Origin: Reyranella sp. CPCC 100927
GTDB taxonomy: Bacteria > Pseudomonadota > Alphaproteobacteria > Reyranellales > Reyranellaceae
Direction of reading: 5' to 3'
Length of the DNA: 64,000 nt
Assembly (NCBI RefSeq): GCF_007859315.1
Contig: NZ_VOHA01000026.1
Coordinates: 1-64,000, forward strand
Made by a program: the position numbers and the translations under genes. Shown in pieces: positions 57,868-64,000 of this stretch; positions within the stretch are counted from its first letter, which is position 1; every line of letters starts with the position of its first letter. The notes beneath the pieces are model-generated. The model ran no database searches and had not been told where the DNA came from. It saw only the letters and a list, made by a program, of their open reading frames with translations.

Positions 57868-58779
57868 ATGCAAGTCATCTATTCCCCCGTGCCTCTCCTC
57901 TCCACGACGGTTCGCACGCCCATGCTTGGCGGGATGTCGGCGCTTTTCGACGCTGCCCTTTACAAGCCATTGATGGGAGGACAGCTCAAGCTCACGATCC
58001 ATCTCAAAATCAGGCTGGTGCCGCTGGCGCCAACCGGCCTTGATCTTCCTGACAACACGGGCCAACGCTTCGTCACGTCACCCTGGAACCCGGACGAGTG
58101 GCAGAAGTTCGTTGCCTCCGCGGCGGCGCAGGCGAACATGTGGAACAACAGATTCTGGCTGGTGCCACCACATACGTTCTTTGAATTCGATGTGGTAAAG
58201 CCGCCGAACTCATCCTATCGCCCCAACATTCGTTGCGAACTGGCGGTCGATTTCATGCCGCGTAAAGGTACCGAGCATACATCCGTCCTCGTGATGCATC
58301 TCGATGAGAGCCGCCTCGCGCCCCCCAAGGATGGGGGTTCTTTCGGTTCGGCCGCTTTACTGTGGGATTCGCTGGATGGTGTTCCGTCCCTCAACCCGTA
58401 CTCGGGATCGCCGACGTCGTTGTCGTATACGATCGCTCACGAAATAGGCCATCTGCTGGGCCTCGAGCACATCGGCGTGATGATGACGACAAAGGCCTGC
58501 ATCCGCTCGCTCCTGCATCGCCTTCAAGGCACGCCCGACGACCGCGTGGATCGTCTTGAAGCAGGCGGCGAACATTCTCTCTACTGCTACGGTCTGGGCC
58601 TATCGCGACAAGGAAAGCCGATGGGCGCCAACGTCATGGGCATGGGGAGCGACTTCACGTTCGAAAACGCCAGCCCCTGGGTCAGGGCGATCCGATTGAT
58701 GCGCGAGCGATGGTTCGAACCGTGGCGCGTAACGTTGACTGATCCAGGTCCAGGAACATGGATCGTGCCGCAGCGGTGA
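57868..58779 (+). CDS. Putative metzincin-type zinc metallopeptidase
   Basis: A 303-residue protein with the full metzincin motif HEIGHLLGLEH (191-201; His191, Glu192, His195, His201) and a candidate Met-turn 'NVMGMG' (255-260) about 55 residues later. The N-terminal 170 residues have no known domain; 'WNNRFWLVPPHTFFEFDVV' and 'CELAVDFMPRKGTEHTSVLVMHLDE' look like beta strands of the upper subdomain. No signal peptide, unlike secreted metzincins. The ATG at 57868 has GGAG seven bases upstream. It is divergent from the HECTH gene with a 288-base gap and convergent with the cyclase gene. An effector or phage-associated role is possible, but unsupported. Confidence 0.75.
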   Translation: MQVIYSPVPLLSTTVRTPMLGGMSALFDAALYKPLMGGQLKLTIHLKIRLVPLAPTGLDLPDNTGQRFVTSPWNPDEWQKFVASAAAQANMWNNRFWLVPPHTFFEFDVVKPPNSSYRPNIRCELAVDFMPRKGTEHTSVLVMHLDESRLAPPKDGGSFGSAALLWDSLDGVPSLNPYSGSPTSLSYTIAHEIGHLLGLEHIGVMMTTKACIRSLLHRLQGTPDDRVDRLEAGGEHSLYCYGLGLSRQGKPMGANVMGMGSDFTFENASPWVRAIRLMRERWFEPWRVTLTDPGPGTWIVPQR

Positions 58780-58802
58780 CCGGGTGATGTCCAAAAGCGC
58801 AT

Positions 58803-60209
58803 CTAGGCGTCGCAACTATCGCAAACGCCTGCCCCGACAATGTCGACAGGCCGATCGAATCCTCTGAGCGCGTGTTTGCCGAACGCGCGGCAGGGAATGC
58901 CCGCGGCCTGGGCCAGATCGGCGGTCATGAGCATGGTGGCGCCAAGGTCCTTGGCGAGAGCCTGCAGGCGAGCGGCGCGGTTCACCGGTGTGCCGATGAT
59001 CGTGAACGAGAAGCGGCCCGCCGAGCCGATGTTGCCGTGAACGACTTCGCCGATGTCGATACCGATCCGAGCCCGCAGCGGCGGCCGTGACCGGCGGTCG
59101 GGCATGGCGTTCAATGCTTCCAGGGCCCGCAGTCCTTCGAGGGCGGCTTTTGTCGCGACGGCACAGAGATGTGCCTCGCGTTGCGCCTCGGCGATCGGGA
59201 AGAACATGACGACGGCATCGCCGACATGGCCCGACACCTGTCCGCCTGCCCGCGACACCGGCCGCGTCATCGTCTCGAAGAAGAGATTGAGATGATCGAT
59301 GAGCGAACGGGCATCCAGCCGCTCGGTCAGGTTGGTGAATTCCACCAGATCGCAATAAAGGACAACGGCCCGAATCTGTTCGACCGCACCGAGGCTCACG
59401 CGTCCATCGAGCAGGGCTGTCGCGGCATTGCGCCCCAGATAGGTCTGCAGCAGACCGCGCGCAGCGGCGGCATTCAGCCGCGCGCCCAACGCAAGGGCAA
59501 AGACCGGTGTCACGAGCCGCAGCAGGTCAATCTCCGCGGCAGTGAATCCGCCGGGTCGCTCGGTGCTGAACAGGCTCATGACATCATCGAAAAAGCCCAG
59601 CGTCGCGTCAGGCGCGAGATGGTTTGCGAAGGCCACGGCATCCGTCGCGCCGCCTTGCAGGACAGGCGCGAACAGATTGTTTCGAGCGTTGCGTAGAGAC
59701 GATGTCGGCCCCTCTCCGCCCGCGTCAGCGGGGGGAGAGGGAGGGGCCCATCGCGCCAGCGATGGGAGGGTGAGGTGGGCGTTGGATCCAAACTCGGTTG
59801 CGCTTGGGCCGACTCGTTCGCCCCCGGCACCCACCTCACCCTCCCATGCCTGCGGCATGGGCCCCTCCCTCTCCCCCCACTGCGTGGGGGGAGAGGGAGA
59901 CCGGAGGACCGTCCAGCCCTCCTCCAGCATGAGCTGGAAGATTCCGGCAGCGAGGATGTTGCCATCGGTGCCGCCGACAACCCGGCGCCACCGCATGACG
60001 TGCTGGGCCCGCTCAGGATCAACGACGTCGCAGGCGACTTCGATCGCGGCGACGTCGAGACCGGCCGCCGTCAGCGTGGTGCCCAGAACCACGACAAGGT
60101 CGATGTCGCTGACGCCGTTGAGGGCCGCCGTCACGAGCGCCTGGCTTATCCGGGAGAGCGCACCCGATGCAGGCGACGCCGGCGATGCGCAGCAGCCGAC
60201 CATGTTCAT
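58803..60209 (-). CDS. Class III adenylate/guanylate cyclase with repeat-derived insert
   Basis: A 468-residue protein with an N-terminal sensor-like region, a GAF-like part (about 185-250, 'GFTAAEIDLLRLVTPVFALALGARL') and a C-terminal class III cyclase domain (about 278-468). Metal-binding aspartates are Asp287 in 'VVLYCDLVEFTNLTERLD' and Asp331 in 'GHVGDAVVMFF', followed by 'RIGIDIGEVVHGNIGSAGRFSFTIIGTPVNRAARLQ'. Residues about 104-169 are encoded by a 192-bp inserted palindromic element. The ATG at 60209 lies one base after the O-methyltransferase stop. The product, cAMP or cGMP, cannot be told from sequence. It probably forms an operon with the O-methyltransferase. Confidence 0.88.
   Translation of the reverse strand: MNMVGCCASPASPASGALSRISQALVTAALNGVSDIDLVVVLGTTLTAAGLDVAAIEVACDVVDPERAQHVMRWRRVVGGTDGNILAAGIFQLMLEEGWTVLRSPSPPTQWGEREGPMPQAWEGEVGAGGERVGPSATEFGSNAHLTLPSLARWAPPSPPADAGGEGPTSSLRNARNNLFAPVLQGGATDAVAFANHLAPDATLGFFDDVMSLFSTERPGGFTAAEIDLLRLVTPVFALALGARLNAAAARGLLQTYLGRNAATALLDGRVSLGAVEQIRAVVLYCDLVEFTNLTERLDARSLIDHLNLFFETMTRPVSRAGGQVSGHVGDAVVMFFPIAEAQREAHLCAVATKAALEGLRALEALNAMPDRRSRPPLRARIGIDIGEVVHGNIGSAGRFSFTIIGTPVNRAARLQALAKDLGATMLMTADLAQAAGIPCRAFGKHALRGFDRPVDIVGAGVCDSCDA
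59709..59900. repeat. 192-bp composite palindrome inserted in frame in the cyclase gene
   Basis: Nested inverted repeats (CCCCTCTCC...GGAGAGGG ends; GGGCCCATCGCGCCAGCGATGGG-like and CCCATGCCTGCGGCATGGG stems in the arms; CCACCTCACCCTCCC against GGGAGGGTGAGGTGG) form an element of the same design as the intergenic composites at 50841 and 53483. 192 is a multiple of three, and no stop codon is created in the minus-strand frame. Confidence 0.85.
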
Positions 60210-60210
60210 C

Positions 60211-60876
60211 TCAACCGATCCGCATGGAGAGCTCAACATCCTCGCCGAACGGCGTCGACAGGTAGCCGTTAGCGGGCCCGCGCACGCGCGCCAGGTAGTC
60301 GGGGCTATCATCGGCGTTGTCGGCGACGATGAAGGCGCCCGGCCTGAGGCGGCTCTCGAGAAGGTTCAGGATGTCGGGATAGAGGGCCTTGGCGCCGTCG
60401 AGCAGAACCAGGTCGATCGTTTCGGGAAGATCGACGCTCAGCGTCTGCAGGGCGTCGCCCACCCGGATCTCGACGAGGTCGATGAGACCGCCGGCCGCGA
60501 GGTTGTCACGAGCGCGCGCCACCTTGGACGGCTCGAACTCGCTGGTGATCAGGCGGCCGCCGCCATTGTCGCGCAGCGCTGCAGCCAGATGCAGCGTCGA
60601 AATGCCGAACGAAGTCCCGAACTCGACGACCGTCCGCACGCCGCGGCCGCGCGCCAGCATGTAGAGCAGCCGGCCGGTCTCGCGCGAGACGGCGAGCGGA
60701 AAATCCTTCAGGCGCCCGTAGAGGTCGCGGTAGTCGGTCCTGCTGCGCATCAGGCGCGCGCGCTCGTCGGGCGACAGCGCGGCCACCGCAGGATGTGTCA
60801 TTGGCGAGGACACCGCGGCTTCCGCAAACAAGCGGTCCAGCAATGACGCCAACGGGTCAGTGGTCAGGGTCGTCAT
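60211..60876 (-). CDS. Class I SAM-dependent O-methyltransferase
   Basis: A 221-residue methyltransferase of the catechol/caffeoyl-CoA O-methyltransferase-like (MT_24) type. 'VRTVVEFGTSFGISTLHLAAAL' is motif I, 'GRLITSEFEPSKVARARDNLAAGGL' motif II, and 'IDLVLLDGAKALYPDILNLLESRLRPGAFIVADNAD' holds the metal/substrate region. Start ATG with GGAG six bases upstream. It is divergent from a TetR gene (92-base gap), which probably controls it and the coupled cyclase. Substrate unknown. Confidence 0.9.
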   Translation of the reverse strand: MTTLTTDPLASLLDRLFAEAAVSSPMTHPAVAALSPDERARLMRSRTDYRDLYGRLKDFPLAVSRETGRLLYMLARGRGVRTVVEFGTSFGISTLHLAAALRDNGGGRLITSEFEPSKVARARDNLAAGGLIDLVEIRVGDALQTLSVDLPETIDLVLLDGAKALYPDILNLLESRLRPGAFIVADNADDSPDYLARVRGPANGYLSTPFGEDVELSMRIG

Positions 60877-60968
60877 GTCAATCTCCGGTCTGCGGTAAGC
60901 GTCCTTGCGCTCAATTCAAAAATACGAATAATCCTTCGCGTTTACGATTCGCATTGCCGACCACCGCC

Positions 60969-61628
60969 ATGACCGATCGCCGAAACGCCCGGATTTCCTC
61001 GCGAAAACAGCCTCAGCAGGCCCGTTCGACGGACCTCGTCGCGGCGATCCTGGATGCTGCTGTTCAGGTTTTGGCGAGGGAAGGCGCGCAGCGCTTCACC
61101 ACGACGCGGGTGGCCGAGAGGGCCGGCGTCAGCGTCGGATCGCTGTACCAGTACTTTCCGAACAAGGCGGCGATCCTCTTCCGGCTGCAGAGCGACGAAT
61201 GGCGGCAGACGACCGACCTGCTGCGCGCCATCCTCGTTGACGAGCAGAAACCGCCGCTCATCCGGCTGCGCCATCTGGTGCACGCCTTCATCCGATCGGA
61301 GTGCGACGAGGCCCCGATGCGGGTGGCGCTCGATGACGCCGCCCCGCTCTATCGCGATGCGCCCGAGGCACAGGCGGCGAAGGCGTCGGGAGAGCGCACG
61401 GTCCAGACCTTCCTGCGGGAGGTGTTGCCCCGGGCTTCCGATGCCACGCGGGCACTGGCCGGCGACCTGATCACGACGACGCTGAGCACCGTGGGCAAGG
61501 CGTTTTCGGAAAGTCCGCGAACGCCGGCGGAGATCGACGCCTACGCCGATGCCATGGCCGACATGTTCTGTGCCTATCTCGGGAGCCTGGAGCGCGGCGG
61601 AGGCCAACGTCTGAAGCGGTCGGCGTGA
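60969..61628 (+). CDS. TetR/AcrR family transcriptional regulator
   Basis: A 219-residue repressor with HTH at about residues 24-68 ('ILDAAVQVLAREGAQRFTTTRVAERAGVSVGSLYQYFPNKAAILFRL'). The C-terminal domain ('PLIRLRHLVHAFIRSECDEAPMRVALDDAAPLYRDAPEAQ') resembles the TetR_C group seen with many alphaproteobacterial regulators. The ATG at 60969 has no evident ribosome site; an in-frame extension upstream overlaps the divergent gene and is rejected. It likely represses itself and the O-methyltransferase/cyclase pair. I saw only a loose inverted repeat (CGAAT...ATTCG) in the divergent gap. Confidence 0.9.
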   Translation: MTDRRNARISSRKQPQQARSTDLVAAILDAAVQVLAREGAQRFTTTRVAERAGVSVGSLYQYFPNKAAILFRLQSDEWRQTTDLLRAILVDEQKPPLIRLRHLVHAFIRSECDEAPMRVALDDAAPLYRDAPEAQAAKASGERTVQTFLREVLPRASDATRALAGDLITTTLSTVGKAFSESPRTPAEIDAYADAMADMFCAYLGSLERGGGQRLKRSA

Positions 61629-61783
61629 TGGTCACGGCATGCGTCGCGACGCCAGTGGTTGCGAAGCCATGATTCAACACCCTGCTCTGTGCGCTCTGTA
61701 CTACTGACCTCAAGAAGCGTCGCGCACTGCGATGATCCTCCTTGCGGTGGTTCGGCCAGTGAATGCCGTCCTGGCGACGGCTG

Positions 61784-61854
61784 GGACCGCGCCGCTCCAG
61801 CGGCGCTCATGATCCGCCGCTGCGCGTCGGGGCGTCGCTGGAGCGACGCGGTCC
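61784..61854. repeat. Palindromic repeat in gap 61629-61928
   Basis: Arms GGACCGCGCCGCTCCAGCG and CGCTGGAGCGACGCGGTCC pair with one mismatch around a 33-base centre. The 300-base gap between the TetR gene and the convergent methyltransferase holds no gene that I can support; this element is its only structured part. Confidence 0.75.
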
Positions 61855-61928
61855 GACCCGTCACCAGCACCATCACGCACTCGCTTCACCATACTCTGGT
61901 TGCGGCCAACAGCTGCGCTTGTGGCGCG

Positions 61929-62627
61929 TCAGGCGTAGGCGACCCAGCCGCGCCAGGTGAAGGCGGTGTAGAACGGGCTCACGTCAGAGAAGCCGGCGTC
62001 GCGCAGCACCGCTTCGTCCTGCTCGGGGCTGAGCACATGCAGGTGCGCCGCGACCGCCGCGCGGGCGTTGTGCGCCTGCTCGGGATCGGCACCGGCGGCG
62101 ATCGCGAAGGCGGCATAGCGCTGCAGCCACTGCGCGCGTTCGCCCTGCCCCTGCGGAAAGCTGGCATGCGCGGCCACGAACGGCGCGCCGGGCTTCAGGC
62201 GGCGGCGGATGCCGGCCACCGTGCGACGCCGCTCATCGGCAGGCAGGAAATGCAGGGTCAGCAGGCACGTGGCCGCATCGAACAGGCCCGATGGCGCATC
62301 GTCGATGGTACCCGTGTGCAGTCGCGCCCGTGACGCCAGTGGCCCGAGCGTCCGTTCGGCGAGCTTCAGCATTTCGTGCGCCGGATCGACGCCGTCGAAG
62401 GTCCAGCGCGGATGGGCCTCGGCAAAAGCCTTCAACTCCAACCCGCCCCCGGCGCCGAGAACCAGCACCCGGGCATCGTCAGAGGCGCGTTCGGCCAGCA
62501 GAAGCGTCGTCATGCGATGCAGGTCGGCGAGGCCGGGCACGAAGCGTGGCGGCCCGTCGGCGTAGCGGGCGACCGCGTGAGGATCGGAAAACGGCGCAAG
62601 CAGTTCGTTCACGACGAGGCCTTCCAT
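61929..62627 (-). CDS. Class I SAM-dependent methyltransferase
   Basis: A 232-residue methyltransferase. 'DDARVLVLGAGGGLELKAFAEAHPRWTFDGVDPAHEMLKLAERTLG' contains motif I (VLGAGGG) and the acidic loop after beta 2. 'GLFDAATCLLTLHFLPADERRRTVAGIRRRLKPGAPFVAAHASFP' covers motifs II-III, resembling the TrmN/Cmo-like group. It follows the Rrf2 gene by 18 bases, forming a two-gene operon under that regulator. Substrate unknown; small-molecule modification is likely given the context. Weak ribosome site. Confidence 0.9.
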   Translation of the reverse strand: MEGLVVNELLAPFSDPHAVARYADGPPRFVPGLADLHRMTTLLLAERASDDARVLVLGAGGGLELKAFAEAHPRWTFDGVDPAHEMLKLAERTLGPLASRARLHTGTIDDAPSGLFDAATCLLTLHFLPADERRRTVAGIRRRLKPGAPFVAAHASFPQGQGERAQWLQRYAAFAIAAGADPEQAHNARAAVAAHLHVLSPEQDEAVLRDAGFSDVSPFYTAFTWRGWVAYA

Positions 62628-62645
62628 GGCTGGCGGTCCAGGGCG

Positions 62646-63110
62646 TCAAGACGCATGGATTTTTTCCAGGCGATGGGCACCGCCGCGGGCGACGAGGCGG
62701 TCGTGAAAGTCGGCGCTCAGCATGGCCAGGGTCACCTCGCCCAGACGCGCCAGCAGCAGCGCCTCCGCGTCATGGAAAGCCTGGTCGAGCGCGGCATTCA
62801 CCGCCTGCTCGACGAGGCAGCCTGGCGCCTCCGTCCGGTTCCCCATGGCGAGCAGCGCTGGACCGCCCAGCGCGTCGTAGATATCGCGCAACGTCACGGC
62901 CGACAGATCGCAGGCCAGCGTCCAGCCGCCGCCGTGCCCTTTTTCGGAGCGGACATATCCCCGCTCCCGCAAGCCCGCCATGATCCGCCGGATCACCACC
63001 GCATGGGTGTCCATCGCCTTGGCCAGGACTTCCGACGTCACCGGTTCGCGCTGTTCGGCCATGTGAAGCAGGACGTGGAGCACGCCTGACAATCGGCTGT
63101 CACGTTTCAT
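62646..63110 (-). CDS. Rrf2 family transcriptional regulator
   Basis: A 154-residue regulator with the Rrf2 winged helix ('[77 protein letters not shown]'). The three iron-sulfur ligand cysteines of IscR/NsrR are not present; only one Cys lies in the usual region ('APGCLVEQ'). It probably senses something else, as in YwnA/CymR-type members. The ATG at 63110 has no ribosome site, but a promoter places the transcription start at about this ATG, so it is likely leaderless. A TTG at 63146 would coincide with the -35 box and is rejected. Confidence 0.9.
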   Translation of the reverse strand: MKRDSRLSGVLHVLLHMAEQREPVTSEVLAKAMDTHAVVIRRIMAGLRERGYVRSEKGHGGGWTLACDLSAVTLRDIYDALGGPALLAMGNRTEAPGCLVEQAVNAALDQAFHDAEALLLARLGEVTLAMLSADFHDRLVARGGAHRLEKIHAS

Positions 63111-63130
63111 GTAACTTAATATGTTACATG
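63108..63130. promoter_or_regulatory. Rrf2 autoregulatory operator
   Basis: CATGTAAC-N7-GTTACATG has perfect eight-base arms around an AT-only spacer. It covers the start codon and the -10 region of the Rrf2 gene, so binding would block transcription of the regulator and the downstream methyltransferase. Confidence 0.75.
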
Positions 63131-63146
63131 ATGAGGCGAATGTCAA
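63118..63146 (-). promoter_or_regulatory. Sigma70-type promoter of the Rrf2 operon
   Basis: On the minus strand TTGACA (63146-63141) is a perfect -35 box, separated by 17 bases from CATATT (63123-63118), a 4-of-6 match to the -10 box. The expected start of transcription falls at about the ATG at 63110, which implies a leaderless mRNA. Confidence 0.6.
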
Positions 63147-63213
63147 CGGCCCTGGTTTCCCTCCAAGGCCCGGTTACCGCGCCGTAGAACCGTACGTTTT
63201 GAGCCGCGCGGCG

Positions 63214-63336
63214 TCAGTAGCTGGACGGCGCCCGGATGCAGCAACCGGACGGATCGTTGCCCGACGACGTGGTGTTGCACGCGCCCAGCAACGCAACGAC
63301 GCCCACGACGACACAAGCACGCAACAACACCAGCAT
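63214..63336 (-). CDS. Small lipoprotein, 40 residues
   Basis: A 40-residue protein found by reading the gap between the Rrf2 and MFS genes. It has an N-terminal hydrophobic segment (MLVLLRACVVVGVVALLGAC) ending in a lipobox LGA-C with Cys20 as the likely lipidated residue. The mature part (NTTSSGNDPSGCCIRAPSSY) has two further cysteines. GGAG lies six bases upstream of the ATG. Small entericidin-like lipoproteins look like this, but there is no sequence match that I can claim. It is oriented like the neighbouring MFS gene. Confidence 0.6.
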   Translation of the reverse strand: MLVLLRACVVVGVVALLGACNTTSSGNDPSGCCIRAPSSY

Positions 63337-63432
63337 CCCGAACTCCACGGATCAGAGGCAATACTTCGCCTACATAGGAAAGCCGACGGTTGCCACAACT
63401 CACGCTGTCGCGAGGCATGCGCCGCGGCGGCC

Positions 63433-64000
63433 TCAACATCTGCGATCCCGCAGCCAGGACACGACGGCAATACCCACGCCTACCAGCGTCATGCAGGCCG
63501 CGACAAGGTAGAGCGAGGGTAGCCCCCAGCCGCCGTCGATCACCCGGCCACCCAGCCAGGCCGCGACGGCGGCAGCGATCTGGAAGGCCGAAGCGTTGAG
63601 CGCGATGCCGAGCGTCGGCGCGGCGTGGGCGGTGACCAGAACCCTGGTCTGCATGCCGGGAATGACGGCAAAGGCGAGCGCGCCGATGACGAACACCATG
63701 ATCGCGCTCGGCATTTGAAACCGGCTCGCCAGCCAGAACAACGACAGCGCGACGGCCATCGCCGCCAGCAGGCCGACCAGCGACGCCATCAGCGCCTTGT
63801 CGGACAGCCAGCCACCAGCAAGATTGCCCACCATCGCGCCGATGCCGTAGACCAGCAGCAGCACCGGGACCGTCTGGGCAGCGAAACCGCTGACGTCCGT
63901 CATCAGCGGCGCGAAATAGGTGAAGACGATCAGCACGCCCACGTTGCCGACCGCGGTGATGGTCAGCGCCAGCTGCACGTCGCGCCGGACCAGCACGCGC
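63433..64000 (-). CDS. MFS transporter, truncated at window end
   Basis: The C-terminal half (about 187 visible residues) of a major facilitator superfamily exporter. 'LVYGIGAMVGNLAGGWLSDKALMASLVGLLAAMAVALSLFWLA' is motif A-like (G-x-L-x-D) at the start of the second half, and several further membrane helices follow to the C-terminal 'VVSWLRDRRC'. It resembles the AraJ/YdhP-type DHA1 family. The frame continues past base 64000, so the start lies outside. Substrate unknown. Confidence 0.88.
   Translation of the reverse strand, partial: RVLVRRDVQLALTITAVGNVGVLIVFTYFAPLMTDVSGFAAQTVPVLLLVYGIGAMVGNLAGGWLSDKALMASLVGLLAAMAVALSLFWLASRFQMPSAIMVFVIGALAFAVIPGMQTRVLVTAHAAPTLGIALNASAFQIAAAVAAWLGGRVIDGGWGLPSLYLVAACMTLVGVGIAVVSWLRDRRC

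Overview
The window reads as chromosomal, accessory-rich DNA from a high-GC alphaproteobacterium. The evidence is uniformly GC-rich codon use, dense minus-strand operons with four-base start/stop overlaps, Tat-type signal peptides, a phosphonate monoester hydrolase closely resembling the rhizobial enzyme, a Bug/TctC-type binding protein and CaiB/BaiF enzymes. I cannot name the genus. There is no rRNA, CRISPR array or clear tRNA. The left edge carries short repeats resembling an IS21-type end, but no transposase is in view.

Layout. 0.1-3.8 kb: phosphonate uptake operon phnC-phnD-phnE-phnE (minus) with a Pho-box-like site. 3.8-4.9 kb: membrane protein divergent from a TetR regulator, with a duplicated operator between them. 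5-11.2 kb: an unusual cluster of FkbH-like HAD enzyme, acyl carrier protein, methyltransferase, TPR protein and a double-hotdog/SDR fusion. 11.2-18.6 kb: oligopeptide-type ABC importer with one permease/ATPase set and two paralogous binding proteins. 18.7-24.4 kb: phosphonate monoester hydrolase, GpdQ-like phosphodiesterase and a Ugp-like importer without its ATPase, again preceded by a Pho-box-like site. 24.6-30.1 kb: TauD-type dioxygenase plus MFS exporter, a small exported protein, and a fused SecDF. 30.7-36.1 kb: TetR, AtzG/AtzE/AtzH-like amidase operon, M20 amidohydrolase and class III aminotransferase, tied together by a shared palindromic operator. 36.2-43.9 kb: TctC-like protein, CitE lyase, CaiB/BaiF CoA transferase, two MaoC proteins, acyl-CoA dehydrogenase, IclR and MmgE/PrpD, a set strongly resembling bacterial itaconate degradation operons. 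44.1-50 kb: aldo/keto reductase, tandem PKMT-like methyltransferases, GGCT-like, GFA and VOC proteins. 50-54.7 kb: four-gene sugar-type catabolic operon. 55-64 kb: acyl-CoA synthetase, two divergent putative zinc metallopeptidases, a class III cyclase/O-methyltransferase pair, TetR, Rrf2 with a methyltransferase, a 40-residue lipoprotein and a truncated MFS gene.

Two themes connect these parts. Phosphorus-ester and phosphonate scavenging (phnCDE, Ugp-like importer, phosphodiesterase, phosphonate monoester hydrolase) appears to share PhoB-type sites at similar distances from its first genes. Acquisition and CoA-dependent breakdown of organic acids, peptides and amides fills most of the rest, which suits a soil or water heterotroph. 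Several families of palindromic repeats sit in many intergenic gaps, and two copies lie in frame inside genes (OppF-like ATPase and the cyclase), where they encode extra peptide. The most novel-looking loci are the FkbH/ACP/hotdog-SDR cluster, the two-metallopeptidase locus and the repeat-derived protein insertions.
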